Shown here in pieces: positions 21,532 through 32,300 of a stretch of DNA of 64,000 nt. Under the pieces are notes generated by a model. It worked only from the letters and a program-made list of their open reading frames with translations. It searched no databases and was not told where the DNA came from. How positions within the stretch are numbered: the stretch's first letter is position 1; every line of letters starts with the position of its first letter. The stretch lies in assembly GCF_000500935.1 (NCBI RefSeq), contig NC_022998.1, positions 806,001 to 870,000 of the forward strand. Reading direction: 5' to 3'. Origin of the DNA: Spiroplasma apis B31. Its GTDB lineage: Bacteria; Bacillota_I; Bacilli_A; Mycoplasmatales; Mycoplasmataceae. The position numbers and the translations under genes were made by a program.

Positions 21532-22671
21532 CTAAATCGTTGTGGCAGCTTCTTTTAATGTATTATTTCTTTCTTCTAAAAATTCCTCAAATTCATCTTG
21601 ACTTTCAAAACTATTAAGAACTATTGCTTTAATTTCTTCCCTATCTTTGATAGTTCATGTGTAACGAATCGATGCTTTAAAACTTAAAAACCAAGGTACA
21701 AAGATCGCAAGATATGCATAATAATATCTATAGCCACTAATGTAAGCTTTATTTTGTACCAAATATAAGCTATAAATAAATAAACATAATAAAAATGTTT
21801 GATTAACTCAATAAAAAATTAAACTTATTTTACTATAGGGTATTACATAGGCACCTAGAAAAACTACATACCCGAAAATTAATATAATATATTTCATTAC
21901 AGTAAAATTAGTATCAATAAACACATCGCATAGTTCGAAAATTGAGGCCGTTAAGATAGCGAATCACCCTGCAATAATCATCCCTTTTCTAGATTTGATT
22001 TCTCCTGGGGTAACTCATGTTTTAAATACAAATTCGTTCTCTTTATCCTCTGTTTTTCTATATCTATCTACCCTAATTCATTCTCTATTAAGCATATTAA
22101 CATCCTTAAATATAGAACACATAGGAATAAATGATCAAACTGCTATAAAAATGCAAAGCAATCATAACCATTGAGTTTTTAATACTTCCCAAATAAAAGA
22201 AATATTTTTAAATGAGTGAAGTAAACCTGTTCAATCTAATATAAATATAAAACTTCCATACAATAAAGCTTCTGAAATAAATAGTAGGTTAAAAAAGACG
22301 GTGTAAATGGTTGTACCAACACCCATAGTCATATTCAACATGACAATTAGAACAGTTGATAATATAAATATATGGTAAATTTGTATGTATATATAACTAT
22401 TTAAGACTGATAATTGTTCTTTATATAGCCAAGACATAGCCTCATTACTTATAAGCGAATTATTATATTGCTTACCAACAACAAATCTTGCATATAAAAA
22501 GAATGCAATTCAAAGACATTGAAATATCATAGCTCAAGTAGCCTTACAACAACTACTTAATCTAGCTAAATAATCTCCTTCTGAGACCATATTTACATAT
22601 TTTGATTTTAAAAATCTCTTTGTGAAAACTTCACCAAGTTTACCATCAATATTTTTACTCATATGTCCCAT
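21532..22671 (-). CDS. Polytopic membrane protein of unknown function
   Basis: A 379-residue protein with about eight hydrophobic segments, the first near 43-63 after a basic cytosolic N terminus. A central polar loop (about residues 190-225) holds many Arg, Lys and Glu, and the C terminus is acidic (SFESQDEFEEFLEERN). It is very rich in Trp, Tyr and Phe, with many TGA-encoded Trp. I recognise no family. AGGAGG seven bases before the ATG at 22671 is ideal. A second in-frame ATG (22662) follows. Its start lies 11 bases after the stop of the smaller membrane protein and it runs into era. Confidence 0.82.
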
Positions 22672-22682
22672 ATTTTATCCTC

Positions 22683-23354
22683 CTACGTGATGAATATATT
22701 GATGAATATAAGTAAAAAACCAAAAACACCAGTGCCGATTGAACACCAAAATACAATCACATAATCCTTTCATACTTTTTCTTTTTTAGCTAAATTTATT
22801 CTTCGTACTTCATCATTAACAACAGTTTTTACTTTGAAAAACTCTAAAAATTTATTAATACCTGTACCAATAAAGGCTATAAAAAACATAACTCATATTG
22901 AAACAATCCCAGAAGATTTATCCATAGACTTCATATTAGTTAATCAATATCAAAGATCAAATAGAGATCCACCCATAATAATTCCGATAGTTACAATCCA
23001 TATCAAAAAGTGAACTAACGACTTATTATTGATTGTTTTGTGTATGAACCTTTTTGCAAATAACTCATTGAAATATAATACTAATTCTCTTGAGTTATAT
23101 TCCATTGCACCGCGGAATATAGTTTTTGCATAATCAACATCTCTGTATAATCTTTTTTTATCTACACCTGTTATTTTTAATAATTTTAAATCATATTTCA
23201 ACTTTTCAAAAAGTTTTTCGCCATCAACTTTCGTGTGTAAACGACCATTTAGTATTTTACGATGTAACATCGAGAAATAAAATGGTGATAAAACTATTAT
23301 AACAAGGCCAATAATTGACAAAATATCTGTTACTATTGTGTTTTCTTGAAACAT
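22683..23354 (-). CDS. Four-TM membrane protein of unknown function
   Basis: A 223-residue protein with hydrophobic segments near residues 9-29, 112-134, 148-168 and 198-222. A polar, basic domain of about 80 residues lies between the first two (LHTKVDGEKLF, then KRLYRDVDYAK). No family is recognised. The start follows GGAG. It is first of a run leading into the larger membrane protein, era and recO, and a terminator separates it from the paralog pair upstream. The partner relation to the 379-residue protein is suggested only by position. Confidence 0.8.
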
Positions 23355-23400
23355 TATAATTTCTCCTTGTTTACGAGTGACATATTATTCATTATATAAA

Positions 23401-23423
23401 AAAAACTAAGAAAATTCTTAGTT
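23401..23423 (-). terminator. Terminator after the paralog pair
   Basis: Nine-base arms AACTAAGAA and TTCTTAGTT with a two-base loop are followed on the minus strand by a T run (the A run at 23397-23405). This ends transcription of 23480-24942 before the membrane pair. Confidence 0.85.
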
Positions 23424-23479
23424 ATTTTATTCTTATTTGATATTTAGTTATCTTAAAGTAATAATATTGATTATGTTAA

Positions 23480-24193
23480 TTAACTTTCACCAAGAACATA
23501 ATTTAATTTATTGAGCTCGTAGGTTGAAACTAATGTATTCAATAGTTGTCTAAATTCTATCAGGTTACTTCAATGTCTTTTTTCAATGCACAAACATTTT
23601 TTTCTGACAATTTCACATATATCGGATAAAGCCTTAACTTCGTCTTGACTAAATATCAATGGTGTTTTGAATTTTATCAATAAGCAAGCTTCGAAAAGAA
23701 GACAAAATAATTCTCTGGAATACTTACCAAATGTGTGATTCATTGTATTATCAATATAAAAATATAGTAATGTTTGAATTGTAGAAAAATAATTATCTCC
23801 ACTACTTACTTTTTTAAATAGCTTAAATAAGTCCTTCAAAAATTTATAACCAGAGGGTTTAAGAATATTAAATCTATAAATCATTCTTTTTGTAGGATCA
23901 ATGTTGGAGTAAACATTTCGCATATCATGAATCAATCTGACTTTTCTATACTTATAATCTAATTTGTTTTCAATCTCAAAAATAATTATTTTTTTCACAA
24001 GTGTTCAAGAATTTAATAAATTATAAATTTCTTCTTCAAACAAATCTTCTTTATCATCTTGTATGTCAGTATTATTAGAAATGAAGTCTTCGAATTCTTC
24101 TCACAAGAAAGTTCTACCCTCTAAATAGGACAAATTGCATAAAATATTATTGTCAATTTTATCTCAAGGTATATCATAAATATTCTTACTCAT
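23480..24193 (-). CDS. Soluble protein of unknown function, paralog of the gene at 24205-24942
   Basis: A 237-residue predicted cytosolic, mostly helical protein with no signal or membrane segment. It aligns along its length with its upstream neighbour: a DPTK/DPKK start to the conserved part, then LFCLLFEACLLIKF opposite IFSLIEGLLIFKD, then TPLIFSQDE opposite SPLVFIDED, and EFRQLLN opposite IFRQYVN near the C terminus. Start 24193 follows GGAGGTCTTA. Eleven bases separate the two genes. There is no known domain. An acidic stretch around residues 55-65 is notable. Confidence 0.8.
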
Positions 24194-24204
24194 TAAGACC
24201 TCCA

Positions 24205-24942
24205 CTAAAAATCAAAGTTTTCTTTATTAATTTCTAAATAATATTCTGACTTATTAATTCATAAATTAACATATTGTCTGAATATCGTATTTTCAATTCA
24301 TCGATTTTGCGGTATAGTTGAGCAAATCTCCACTGTTTTAGTATGTTGATTATATATTTCATTAAAAAACTCGTCTTCATCTATAAAGACTAGCGGTGAT
24401 ACATCTTTAAATATCAACAGTCCTTCAATAAGTGAAAAAATAAATGGGTCTGTAAACTCACCTAATGGTTTTTTGATACATTGTTCGATAAAAAAGGTTG
24501 CCATATATTCCAAAGTAGATTCATGACTTTCTTCAATTGATAAATGTTTTAATACATCATTGATAGCCTGGATGAAATCTTTGCTTTCATCTGATTCACC
24601 TAAAAAATAATCTCTATAAGTTTTTTTTGGATCTAGTTTTGTATAAACGTCTAAAAGTTGACTAATTTCAATTGTTGATTCCACATTTTTACTTTCAATA
24701 TTGTATTTAGTTTCCAGTATTAATTCTTTTAAAGATTCCCAAGACTTTGCCATATTAACAATTTCATCTTCAAATCCATGATCTTCATTTGGGTCTAAAA
24801 ATTCTCTATTAATTATAAAATCGTTAATTTCTTGAAATGAGCAAGGTATTCCCAAAATCATAGCATAACCGCTAATTGCTCTTGCACCTATTTCATTTCA
24901 AACAATAGGTTTTTTAAAGAGATTTAAAGTTTTAGTCGCCAT
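24205..24942 (-). CDS. Soluble protein of unknown function, paralog of the gene at 23480-24193
   Basis: A 245-residue acidic, helical protein with no membrane segment, first of a two-gene unit. The start at 24942 is preceded by CGGAGG. The shared pattern with the next gene is weak but collinear, which points to an old tandem duplication. I recognise no family. A terminator-like hairpin lies just upstream, between it and cdd, so a promoter must be within or near that hairpin. Confidence 0.8.
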
Positions 24943-24954
24943 TTTTCCTCCGTT

Positions 24955-24988
24955 AAATTAAAACTACACTGAAGTGTAGTTTTAATTT
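24955..24988. terminator. Hairpin between cdd and the inserted cassette
   Basis: Sixteen-base arms (24955-24970 and 24973-24988) are perfectly complementary, with core ACTACACT/AGTGTAGT. T-rich sequence is part of the arms themselves. It most likely ends the ybeY-dgkA-cdd transcript. Confidence 0.75.
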
Positions 24989-25031
24989 AATTATTAATTT
25001 ATTTTATAGGACTTTTAGTTAAAATGTTAAC

Positions 25032-25436
25032 TTACAAGCTATTTTTTGAAAAAAAATAAGGCAGAAACGAGCTCAATGTAAATTCACCTAAAAAATTATC
25101 AGCATTATAAAGCCACATTTTTTGTTCTGGTTCAAGCAACTCCATCAATGTTTGTCTACAAGTACCGCAAGGTGAACCAAAACCCTTAGAATCAGTGTAT
25201 AATGCTAAAAAATCCACATCATTTTTGTTATAACCCTGTGTAACTAGTTGTGAAATTGCTGTTCTTTCTGCACAAATAGATGGGTTATATGCAGCATTCT
25301 CAACATTAACCCCTTTTATTTTTTTGCCATTTTTTAAATAAATGATGCAAGAAACCCTAAAATTTGAGTATGGAGAATACGAAAAGACCCTTAGTTCCTT
25401 TAATTCTTCATATACTTTGTCGAATGTATAACTCAT
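25032..25436 (-). CDS. cdd: Cytidine deaminase
   Basis: A 134-residue zinc enzyme converting cytidine or deoxycytidine to uridine or deoxyuridine in pyrimidine salvage. The zinc-binding and proton-shuttle motif is CAERT (Cys55, Glu57) and the second is PCGTC (Cys90, Cys93). Substrate residues lie in NVENAAY. Length is normal for the homotetrameric type. It lies 12 bases after dgkA. In Firmicutes cdd is normally followed by era, but four other genes come between them here. Confidence 0.96.
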   Translation of the reverse strand: MSYTFDKVYEELKELRVFSYSPYSNFRVSCIIYLKNGKKIKGVNVENAAYNPSICAERTAISQLVTQGYNKNDVDFLALYTDSKGFGSPCGTCRQTLMELLEPEQKMWLYNADNFLGEFTLSSFLPYFFSKNSL

Positions 25437-25448
25437 AACTTACCCCTT

Positions 25449-25853
25449 TTAATTGATCATACTTGATATTTTTTCAATTAACATCGGTAGATAAATCAAA
25501 AATCCTACAACAACCGAAATAAATGCATTTATTATACTAGCAGCGGCACATATATCTTTTATTTTTTTTGCTTGTATATTATATTCAAAGCTTAGTAAAT
25601 CTACAAAATTTTCTATAGAAGTGTTAACAAATTCGAAACCAATTAAAACACCGATTGTGATCAAGATTATAGACCACTGAATGTAACTTAATTTTAATCA
25701 AATTCCAAATCCTATACAGAACAAAATAGCGAATAAGTACACAATTAAAGTGGATTCTTCTTTAAATGCAGTAGCAATCCCTCTTGCTGCATTTCCGAAT
25801 TTGTTTTTAACTCTTATTCCAACTTTGGATTTTTTCTTAATTTTATTCGACAT
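25449..25853 (-). CDS. dgkA: Diacylglycerol/undecaprenol kinase family membrane protein
   Basis: A 134-residue small membrane kinase. The N terminus is basic, followed by hydrophobic segments near 43-60, 64-82 and 108-128. The family signature GFEFVNTSIENFVDL (about residues 72-86) holds the conserved Glu, Asn and Asp. In Gram-positives this family phosphorylates undecaprenol. A wall-less organism may use it on another lipid alcohol. AGGAG precedes the start. It sits between ybeY and cdd in the conserved order. Confidence 0.92.
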
Positions 25854-25874
25854 AATTAGCTCCTATGAAATTTA

Positions 25875-26345
25875 TTATACTATTTTATATTTGACATTTA
25901 TTTTATTTAATATTTTATCCGTAAGCGCAAACATAATTTCTTCATCTTTATCACTCAACTCGTGATCATAGCCTAAGATATGTAACAATCCATGAACAAA
26001 TAATCAACACATTTCAGTTTTAATGTCATGATTGTATTGGTCAGCTTTTCTTTTGGCCTCTTGATAAGTTATAAAAATATCACCAATTTCCCTAAAATCT
26101 AATTGTTCATACAATCCATAATCATCATCAATCGGGAAAGAGATAACATCTCCAATATAATCTTTGTTACGATACTTCTTATTCAATTCAAGTGATTTTT
26201 CATCTTTTATATAATTAATAGACATACTTAAACTATTATTAATGTTAAGAACATCTTTTGTGATTCTCACTAACTGAGAAAATACAGATTCATAGTTCTT
26301 TAATTCTTCGCTATTATCATCATAAATAAAATTTAAATCGTCCAT
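25875..26345 (-). CDS. ybeY: Endoribonuclease YbeY (rRNA maturation factor)
   Basis: A 156-residue metalloprotein of UPF0054. The zinc motif HGLLHILGYDH lies near residues 118-128, giving three His ligands. The N-terminal half has LNKKYRNKDYIGDVISFP, the other family signature. It acts in 16S rRNA 3' processing and ribosome quality control. The Trp just before the His motif is TGA-coded. It is read after the small membrane protein gene, 25 bases away, and heads the conserved dgkA-cdd string. phoH, the usual upstream neighbour, is absent from this place. Confidence 0.94.
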
Positions 26346-26370
26346 AAAGTCACCAAATAAATTATATCAA

Positions 26371-26733
26371 TTAAAAGAAACTATTTAATAGGTATTTTAG
26401 CAAAGATATTTTTTCCTTGTATAACCAAATTTTACCATTCAGTTTTTTTATATTACTTACAACCTCTTCTTTTATTGTTAATAACCCATCTTTATACTTT
26501 AAAACTTCATTACCAAAGTTCTGGTAACCATTCATAAATTCCACTTTTACCGATTTAATATTTGAAATATTAATCTTCTCTGTTGTTAAAATATATGGTT
26601 CTTGGACTACTTCGCCTGTTTCTTTCATTGATTCTTTGATATAAATAGTAGCTAAAGAAACATCGCTTTTTTTGATAAAAGATAAAACTCCAATTAAACT
26701 TATTGTAACTACAATTGATAAATATAAATACAT
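26371..26733 (-). CDS. Small membrane-anchored protein beside the C39 exporter
   Basis: A 120-residue protein with one N-terminal membrane segment (residues 2-18) and a polar remainder of short beta-like stretches. Start 26733 is chosen for AGGG five bases upstream. An earlier in-frame ATG at 26793 would overlap the exporter by 41 bases and lacks a ribosome binding site. It begins 19 bases after the exporter stop. By place and topology it could be a truncated HlyD-like accessory subunit of the exporter, but sequence similarity is not evident to me. Confidence 0.7.
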   Translation of the reverse strand: MYLYLSIVVTISLIGVLSFIKKSDVSLATIYIKESMKETGEVVQEPYILTTEKINISNIKSVKVEFMNGYQNFGNEVLKYKDGLLTIKEEVVSNIKKLNGKIWLYKEKISLLKYLLNSFF

Positions 26734-26752
26734 TAAAACCCTATTAGAGATA

Positions 26753-28774
26753 TTACAACACCAAACTTTCTTCAAATAAATTCTGATAATCAAGATTATG
26801 ATCTGTCATTATAATTAAACTATTTTTTTTAGACTCTATAAATTTTTCTAACAACACTCTTGCTGTTTTACGATCAACATTACTTAAAGGTTCATCTATC
26901 AAATAAACCTCTTTCTCCACAAAAAACAAACCTAAAAAATTAATCATTTGTCTTTGACCTTTACTCAAGTTGCTCCCATTATCAACTATTGTTTTGTGGA
27001 TGTCAATATTATGAGATTCTAAAATTTCTAAAAAATTCATATCCTTGAAGTAGTCGATATTTATAAAATTCTGAAAACACTGTAGATTTTTTCAAACTGT
27101 ATCATTAAATAAATAGTCATATTGTCCTATGTAACAAATTTTTGAGGTTAATTTTTCTTCATTTAAGAGAGAATGACTAACATTGTTATATGAAACCTTG
27201 CCCTCAAAATTTTGAATATTACCTGAAATTAATTTGAGTAAACTGGTCTTTCCTGATCCTGAATTACCTTTTATAAAAGTGTTTTTATTAAACTCAAAAC
27301 TAACATTTTTAATCAAACAGGACTCATTTTTGAACTTGTAAATATTTTCACATTTGATTGAGATTATTTTACTATTTAAGCTCTCAGTTTTCTTGTCAAC
27401 ACTTGTATCAAAAATAAACTTAAGCTCACTAGAAGCGATTTTTATCTCTTGATAGTTGAATATTAATCCTGCTAGTGAATTAGTAAAACTATTTATATAA
27501 AGCGAAATAGAGATATAAAACAGAAGTTCATTAAACTTATACACATTATTTGTTATCATATACGCAGAAATATAAAAAATAACAAGAAAGAAAAACTTAC
27601 TTAATAAGCTGGATGTCAGACTATTTAAACTCGTTTGATTATTAGACAACTTACTTATGTTATTAACTTCGCTGAAGTTATTTTCAATATTTCTTGAAAA
27701 ATATGAAGACATTTTTTTAAATTTTATCTCGTTATATCCATCAATAATTTCTCTAAACATTGATCCAAAAATTATATTCTTTCTCTTAGCCTTAATACTA
27801 GTATCTCTGATGAAGTAAAAGAAAACAAAGGATAAAAATACCGATACCAAGTTTTCTAGTAAAATGATTGCTAATAATAAATTTGAAATCATAGAAAGCA
27901 TTATTAGTGACATAAAGAAGAGAACAAACTGTATTGGGATAGTCAAAGTAGTTTGCACAATGAATGATGACATTACATTTATATATTTAAGTTTGTTTAG
28001 TCATTCTTCTTTCGAAACAGAACCAAAATCTTCTATGTTAATGCTTAATATTTTATCCTTATAAAAAATGAAAATTCGCTTATTCAAGTCGGATTGTATA
28101 TAAAAAATTATTTTATTTACCACAAAACTAATAACTATTTGAAAGACAAACAAAAGGCTAAATGCCAAAAAAACTTTTTTAAGATCATCAAAATCCTCTA
28201 GACCTACATTTAAAGAGTAAATTTTTAAAAAATTATTTGATAATAATATCGAAAGATTTAAAAACAAAGATATAAATAGAATCATTAAAATCTCTTTCAA
28301 ATAATAACCAAGTAACTTATATCATGATATTAATTTGTTACTCTTAAAAGTAATCCTCTTTAAAAGACTTGTTGTAGAAAAATAACCCTGATAAACAGAT
28401 GCCAATTCTTCTTTTTTGACTCATAATATATCATTTTTATCTGGGTCAGCTACTAAAAAATGATTTTTTTTCTTTTTATATACAATTACATAATGTTCAT
28501 CCTTATTGGCATTCAAAATATTTACAACTACTGGATTAGATATATCAAGCTGTGAGAACTCTTCGAATTCACAATAAAAAGACTTGAATTCAATTTTATA
28601 AACTTCTAGTAATTTTTCAATATTATGCAAGCTCATTTCACTATCTTCTAAAGTATTCTGGAAACGTAGTTCTTCAATAGAAAAGTTTTTTTTGTGATAA
28701 TAGTTTATTAACATCGAACTAACAGCTAGACCACAATCTTTTGCACTTTTTTGTTTAACAAATTTAAGCTCCAT
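26753..28774 (-). CDS. Peptidase C39 ABC exporter (bacteriocin-type)
   Basis: A 673-residue single-chain exporter. The peptidase C39 domain (1-125) has Gln8, the catalytic Cys14 in KDCGLAV, His near 97 in DEHYVIVY and Asp in VADPD. Five or six membrane segments follow (about 165-430). The ATPase has Walker A GNSGSGKTS near 505, signature LSKGQRQ near 600 and Walker B YLIDEP near 620. Such proteins cut a leader after a double-glycine site while exporting the peptide. No candidate precursor peptide gene was found nearby. The ATG at 28774 is supported by AAGGGG. It lies between rimP and ybeY. Confidence 0.93.
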
Positions 28775-28816
28775 AAATACCCCTTAGATATATCGTCACA
28801 AAAATAAATTTATTGC

Positions 28817-28858
28817 AAAAAAAAAAAAAAAAAGGTTTAAAACTTTATTGCAAACCTT
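28817..28858 (-). terminator. Terminator overlapping the end of rimP
   Basis: Arms AAGGTTT (28832-28838) and AAACCTT (28852-28858) are followed on the minus strand by a 17-base T run (28817-28833). The rimP stop codon lies within the stem. Confidence 0.88.
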
Positions 28859-29328
28859 ATAAAATTTATGTCTTCGTATTTAAGTTTTACTTTTTTTGGT
28901 TTTCCTTTAATAAAAAAGGAGAAAGTATAATCTTTTGAAACTTTATCATAAGCATCTAAGTAAGCATTAAATTCATTAACTCCTTCAAAACTGATATTAG
29001 ATTTGACAAAGAAATAGCTTCCGATATTATTTATTAGAACTTCTTCTTTTTTTACTTGGCGTTCAGCACCAGCACTTGATACTTCTAATATATAATTATC
29101 GGTTATGATATCCTCTTTATCTAATAAATTAGAAATTTCCTCATTTGCGCTTACAAGTAGGTCGAAATCTATGAACATCGATTTTTTATCGATGTTCTCA
29201 ACTAAAACTTGTAAAACATTTGACTCAAAATCAAAAATTCAATTTAATTCATATAAATCAAATCCATATTTCTCCAAAATGATCTCTATATTTTTTTTAT
29301 ATTTTTCTTCAATAATTTTCAATGACAT
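28837..29328 (-). CDS. rimP: Ribosome maturation factor RimP
   Basis: A 163-residue small-subunit assembly factor. The N-terminal domain has the family pattern DLYELNW near 25, and the middle shows YILEVSSAGAER near 85, equivalent to the usual VSSPGLDR motif with Ala for Pro. A C-terminal beta-barrel-like part follows. The start follows AAGGAAATTT. It lies after polC; the order polC-rimP is normal, and nusA, the usual next gene, is not here because the transcript ends. Confidence 0.88.
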
Positions 29329-29374
29329 TTTTAAATTTCCTTACCAAAGTTATTTTATCTTAAAAACTAGAAAC

Positions 29375-29398
29375 AAAAAAAGCCTTTTAAAAGACTTT
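29375..29398 (-). terminator. Terminator directly after polC
   Basis: A stem formed by AAAAGCCTTTT and AAAAGACTTTT (one C-A mismatch) is followed on the minus strand by a T run. It begins at the polC stop codon. Confidence 0.7.
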
Positions 29399-32300
29399 TT
29401 AAAAATCGAATGCAAGTTGCTCATCATCTTTTAGATTATCTGTAATTTTCAACTTAGCAAAAATTTGTAATTGCGTTTGGGTTACTTGAGTTCGTTGTTT
29501 TAAGTCGTTGACACTTGTAATTTGTCTTATCTTTCTAGCGTTAACTATTGAATTAGCAACTGCTTCACCCAAAGAATCTATTACATTGAAAGGCGGATAT
29601 AGTATTTTTTTTCCGGTTTCTTGGTTAATTACTGTTTTGAATCTCATACCATCAGAAATATTAAAATTGATATTTTCCATTGTTATACCCCTTGCATACA
29701 TTTCAAGAAGTACTTCAAAAGTTGTAATAAGCCCTACTTCTTTTGCAGAGACAGGCATTTTATTAAATTGTCTTTGTTTAATGTCTTCTAACTTAGACTT
29801 AATTGCCTCAGGTCCTTTTATGGTTGTTTCTAAATCAAAAAAATCTGATCTTGTAGAAAATCAAGTTGCATAATACTCTTCTGGATAATAAATTTTGTAT
29901 CAAGCAACTCTGTATGCCATCAAAACATAGGCAGTTGCATGCGCCTTAGGGAACATATACTTTATTTTCAAACAACTATTGATATATCAATCAGGAACAC
30001 TATGTGCCTTCATCATATCAATTCATTCTTTGTTAAGCCCTTTGCCTTTACGAACACTTTCCATAATTTTAAAACTTGTAGATGCATCTAAATTCATTGA
30101 CATCAAGTAAACCATTATGTCATCTCTACAACCAATTACAGTAGATATATTAGCTGTTCCATCTTTGATCAAAGATTGAGCATTACCAACATAGACATCA
30201 GTACCATGACTCAAACCAGAAATTTGGACTAAATCAGCAAATGTTTGTGGTTTAGTTTCCTTCAACATATTTCTAACGAATTGAGTACCAAATTCAGGTA
30301 ATCCAATGGCCCCAGTTGATTCACCAAGTAATTCATCTGAATTTATATCTAAAGCTGACAAATTAGAGAATAATGAGTAAACTTTTTTATCATTTGTAGG
30401 TATAGTTATTGGATTTACACCCGTTAAATCATATAACATTCTTAAAGCGGTAGGGTCAACATGACCTAAAATATCCATTTTTAATAAGTTATCATGAATT
30501 GAGTGGAAATCAAAGTGTGTTGTTTTTCATTCACTCGTATCATCATCGGCTGGATAATTAACAGGTGTGAAATCTTCAATTTCGTATTCCTTAGGAAGAA
30601 TAATTATTCCTCCGGGGTGTTGACCTGTTGTTCTTTTTACACCAGTACAAAGATTGGCTAATCTTTCAATTTCAACTTTCCTAATTTGAGATTGATTTTC
30701 AAATTTTTTTTCAAAATAACCCATTGTAAATCCATAAGCTGTTTTATCTGCCACTGTTGAAATTGTACCGGCTCTGAAAACATTATTTTCTCCGAACATT
30801 TCTTTGGTAAAGTTATGAGCAATCGGTTGATATTCACCTGAAAAGTTTAAATCAATATCTGGTACTTTATCACCATCAAAACCTAGGAATGTTTCAAAGG
30901 GAATATCATGACCATCACCTATCATTTCGTTGTTACATTCTGGACAAACTTTTTTTTCTAAATCATAACCACATTTCACTTCTGGTGGTGTGTTAAAGTC
31001 AGAATATTTACAATTCGGGCAACGATAATGTGCTTTTAAGGGGTTAACCTCTGTTATATTCGAGGTTGTTGCTACAAATGATGAACCAACAGAACCCCTA
31101 CTTCCAACTAAATAACCATCTTCGTGACTTTTTTTAACTAGCAAGTGACTTATTCAATATACGACAGCAAAACCATGTTTTATGATTGACTCTAACTCTT
31201 TTTGTAAGCGTTTTTCCACAATTTCTGGTAACACTTCTCCATAAAGTGATCTCGCATTTTTATAACATTCATCCTCAAGCATTTTATCAACGTCATCGAT
31301 ATTCGGTGGAAAAGAACCAAACTTAATCGGGCATATACCAGAGTCAATAACTTCTGCAATAAGATTTGGATTAGTAATTACAAGTTCTCTCACAAGTTCT
31401 TCATCATCAAGTCATTCAAACTCTTTCAACATTTCAGAAGTAGTTCTTAAATGTTGATCAGGATTATCTTTTACTCTTTGTTTGAAATCATACAACGGAT
31501 GATATACTCCACCTAGTCCTTTTGTATTGATATAAATATCACGAATAATTTTCTTATCAGGGTCAACGTAATGTGCATCACTCGTAGCTACAACTAATTT
31601 ATTCAAATTCTTAGCTTCTGTAATTATAAGTTTTAAATAAAATTTCAAATCTTCTAGAGTTAAATCTCCTACTTGTATTAGTTTTTTATAGACACTCAAA
31701 GGTTGTATTTCAATATAATCCAATAAACTTATTGCTTCACGTAGCATTTTTTTAGTGCCTGTACGTGCATAATCAAAAACCATCCCATTAACACAACCAT
31801 CACCAATTAGTATGTTATTTCGGTTTTTAAATTCTAAAATAGCACTTTTGAATATTTTTGGACTACCTAAGAAGTTTTTTGTATGAGATAACGAAATTAT
31901 TTTATATAAATCTTTTAGTCCTTCTTGGTTTTTGGCAATGATATTTAAGTGATGACCTCTAACTCTTTTATGGTTTTCTTCTTCATAAGGATTATTTCTG
32001 AACAAGTCTCAATCACTATCAATGTCAATTGGTCTTATTTTTTTTGCATCACTTCACATATGTTCGTAAAGATTAGTTAGAACCTCAGCATCGTAATCTG
32101 CACGGTGGGCAATTTTTTCGTCATATAATATTCCATAAGCCTTAGCAACCGTTCCTAATCGATGGTTCTTTAACTTTGGTTTAAGACTACGTGCAAGTGT
32201 TAAAGTATCAATTACTGTGTTTTTTAATTCTCCATATCCAAACTTAATGGCCAAAACGTTTAAGAAATTAAAGTCAAAGTTCGCGTTGTGAGCAACTAAA

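Noticed and set aside
26734-26793. Upstream start at 26793 for the small membrane protein
   Set aside because: It lacks a ribosome binding site and would overlap the exporter by 41 bases, whereas 26733 has AGGG at proper spacing.
28817-28833. Second long A tract as another phase-variable element
   Set aside because: On the transcribed strand it is the U run of the rimP terminator and is not between promoter boxes.
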